Assembly: GCF_015350905.1 (NCBI RefSeq)
Contig: NZ_JADKRZ010000003.1
Span: 124,001-188,000, forward strand
Reading direction: 5' to 3'
DNA from: Curtobacterium sp. VKM Ac-2865
GTDB lineage: Bacteria; Actinomycetota; Actinomycetes; Actinomycetales; Microbacteriaceae
DNA: 64,000 bases
Shown here: one piece after another, positions 62,817-64,000 of the stretch
Numbering within the stretch: position 1 is the stretch's first letter
Layout: every line of letters begins with the position of its first letter
Notes under the pieces: model-generated
Database searches by the model: none
What the model saw: the letters and a program-made list of their open reading frames with translations, nothing else
What the model was told of the DNA's origin: nothing
Position numbers and translations under genes: made by a program

Positions 62817-64000
62817 CAGTGGTCCGTCCGAAGTCGGAGACGATCTTCGATCCCGGAGATCACAGCGGCCGTGTAGGTGCCCCAGCTGTGAACGTCGCCC
62901 GAAGCGACCCGGTCCCGGAATCGGCCTGCCCGCGTCCTCCGGTCGGACAGACTTAGTTCCGGTATCTCCTGGAGAGATTTGCGAAGTCGGTCCACGTCAC
63001 CAGCCTCCAGCACGACGCCATCAACGCCCTCCATCACCTCGGAAGCGCCAGTTTGGCGCGTGGTGATGACGGGCAAGCCCGAAGCGAGGGCTTCCGTGAC
63101 CACCAAGCCGAACGCGTCCTCCACCGACGGAAGGATGAACGCGTCTGCCTGAGCGAAGAGCGTCGTGAGATCCGCGTTGGAGACAGTTTCTCGATATCGC
63201 ACGTTGACCGGGAGATTCCGGATGAGTTCGGGGGCGATCAACGGACCCACGAGATCGAGAACGAAGTCACCTCTCCGGCACGCCTCCACGAGGAAAGGGA
63301 TTCCCTTGCGATAGCTGACCTGGCCGACGTAGAGCAAACGGCGAGGTCCCGGCTGGCGCTCGGAACCCGGGGCCTGGAATCGATCGACGTTGACGCCATA
63401 CGGAACGTGGAAGAGCTTTCGTGGATCAACAGCCGCGTGGATGAGCTGCCGTCGAACGGCCTCCGATGGGACGAGCACGACCTCTGCGAGATCGAGTTCA
63501 CGTCGGATCCCGTCCGACAGCGGGACGGGAACCAACTCACGTCGCGCACGCTCACCGAACACGGCCAGAGCTTCGTTCCGAGCATCCGGATGTCCGTCGA
63601 CTTGGTGGAGGACGCGGTACGCGTCACCACCTGCGAGGAAGCTTGTCCGCGTCGCCCCTGGCATGCCCAGGAGAACGTCCCCTACGCCGTGCTGCCGCCG
63701 CCGGCGAGCCACAGCACGATCGAACGGCTGTCTCACCGCGCGCATCGGGTCAGCAGCCCCACCCGGTGCGAGCCCGACCCGAGCCAGCAAGCGCAAGCCC
63801 TCCAGCACCGGACCGACTTCTGAGGGTAGAGGCCCGTGGTCAACGGAGAGGTACCTCTGTCTTCTCGCGCCGGACGGCAGGACGAGGGAAGCGAAACGAG
63901 CGGCGGATCGAGTTGCCCGGCGACTCGGCATCACCAATTCTCGGAGGCTGCCACGAGTGTGAAGCGCAGCTGCAAGTTGCATCACAGCACCCTCCGGGTA
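62816..64000 (-). CDS. GT4-family glycosyltransferase, probably incomplete at the window edge
   Basis: At least 389 residues of a GT-B enzyme. The donor domain shows LLYVGQVSYRKGIPFLVEAC, LVGPL, ILPSVEDAFGLVVTEALASG (E-x7-E) and GLPVITTRQTGAS. A start at GTG 63985 is possible. However, the frame stays open to base 64000 (YPEGAVMQLAAAL), and family members usually begin 15-30 residues earlier with a Gly-rich loop, so the true start likely lies beyond the window. First visible gene of the GT-flippase-polymerase unit. Confidence 0.88.
   Translation of the reverse strand, partial: YPEGAVMQLAAALHTRGSLRELVMPSRRATRSAARFASLVLPSGARRQRYLSVDHGPLPSEVGPVLEGLRLLARVGLAPGGAADPMRAVRQPFDRAVARRRRQHGVGDVLLGMPGATRTSFLAGGDAYRVLHQVDGHPDARNEALAVFGERARRELVPVPLSDGIRRELDLAEVVLVPSEAVRRQLIHAAVDPRKLFHVPYGVNVDRFQAPGSERQPGPRRLLYVGQVSYRKGIPFLVEACRRGDFVLDLVGPLIAPELIRNLPVNVRYRETVSNADLTTLFAQADAFILPSVEDAFGLVVTEALASGLPVITTRQTGASEVMEGVDGVVLEAGDVDRLRKSLQEIPELSLSDRRTRAGRFRDRVASGDVHSWGTYTAAVISGIEDRLRLRTDH

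Overview
The window is high-GC DNA (about 70% by eye) with GTG/ATG/TTG starts, many 1- and 4-base gene overlaps, a DtxR-type iron box and two cell-wall proteins ending in LAFTG sorting signals. Gene content and order point to an actinobacterium of the family Microbacteriaceae. Curtobacterium is my best guess from general familiarity; no search was run.

Layout. 1-7.0 kb: end of purF, a small membrane protein, a large LuxR/ATPase regulator, a bacterial sterol-carrier-family gene, then purD-purC. 7.0-22.7 kb: accessory DNA between purC and purS. It holds a repeat-rich gap, a GAF/SpoIIE phosphatase, a lipoprotein, an AraC regulator divergent from a VOC dioxygenase across a 28-bp perfect palindrome, a tightly coupled six-gene operon (secreted Cys-containing peptide, two lipoproteins, peptidoglycan-binding protein, ABC ATPase, permease), a NodA-like acyltransferase, catalase with a Fur regulator, an acyltransferase-3 protein, a CtaG-like protein without a normal start codon, and a PadR/DHA2 efflux pair. 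23.4-26.8 kb: purS-purQ-purL. 26.8-35.7 kb: mostly metabolic and housekeeping genes (hydroxyacid dehydrogenase, lactonase, chorismate mutase, siderophore-binding lipoprotein under a DtxR box, shikimate dehydrogenase, SDR, YchJ, Ohr, SRAP).

35.8-50.1 kb is a cell-surface region. It carries an 1816-residue repeat adhesin with LAFTG anchor, a tandem pair of unknown 110-residue proteins, a decayed peptidoglycan-binding gene, an RHS/YD-repeat protein split by one amber codon with a coupled two-helix candidate immunity gene, a VanZ protein and a second, small LAFTG protein. 50.4-64.0 kb is an exopolysaccharide locus: DUF4012 protein, GDP-L-fucose synthesis (gmd, fcl), five glycosyltransferases, two hexapeptide acyltransferases, a Wzy-like polymerase and a Wzx-like flippase. 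The last glycosyltransferase runs to the window edge.

How the genes work together: purF, purD, purC and purSQL supply most of the IMP pathway. chorismate mutase and aroE belong to aromatic synthesis. Catalase/Fur and Ohr are peroxide defence. The 50-64 kb block would build and export a fucose-containing polymer. The strongest candidate for an undescribed system is the six-gene operon at 11204-15438. Dispersed palindromic repeats cluster in the long intergenic gaps, and two unrelated genes have tandemly duplicated 3' ends. No tRNA, rRNA, CRISPR array, integrase or transposase was seen.
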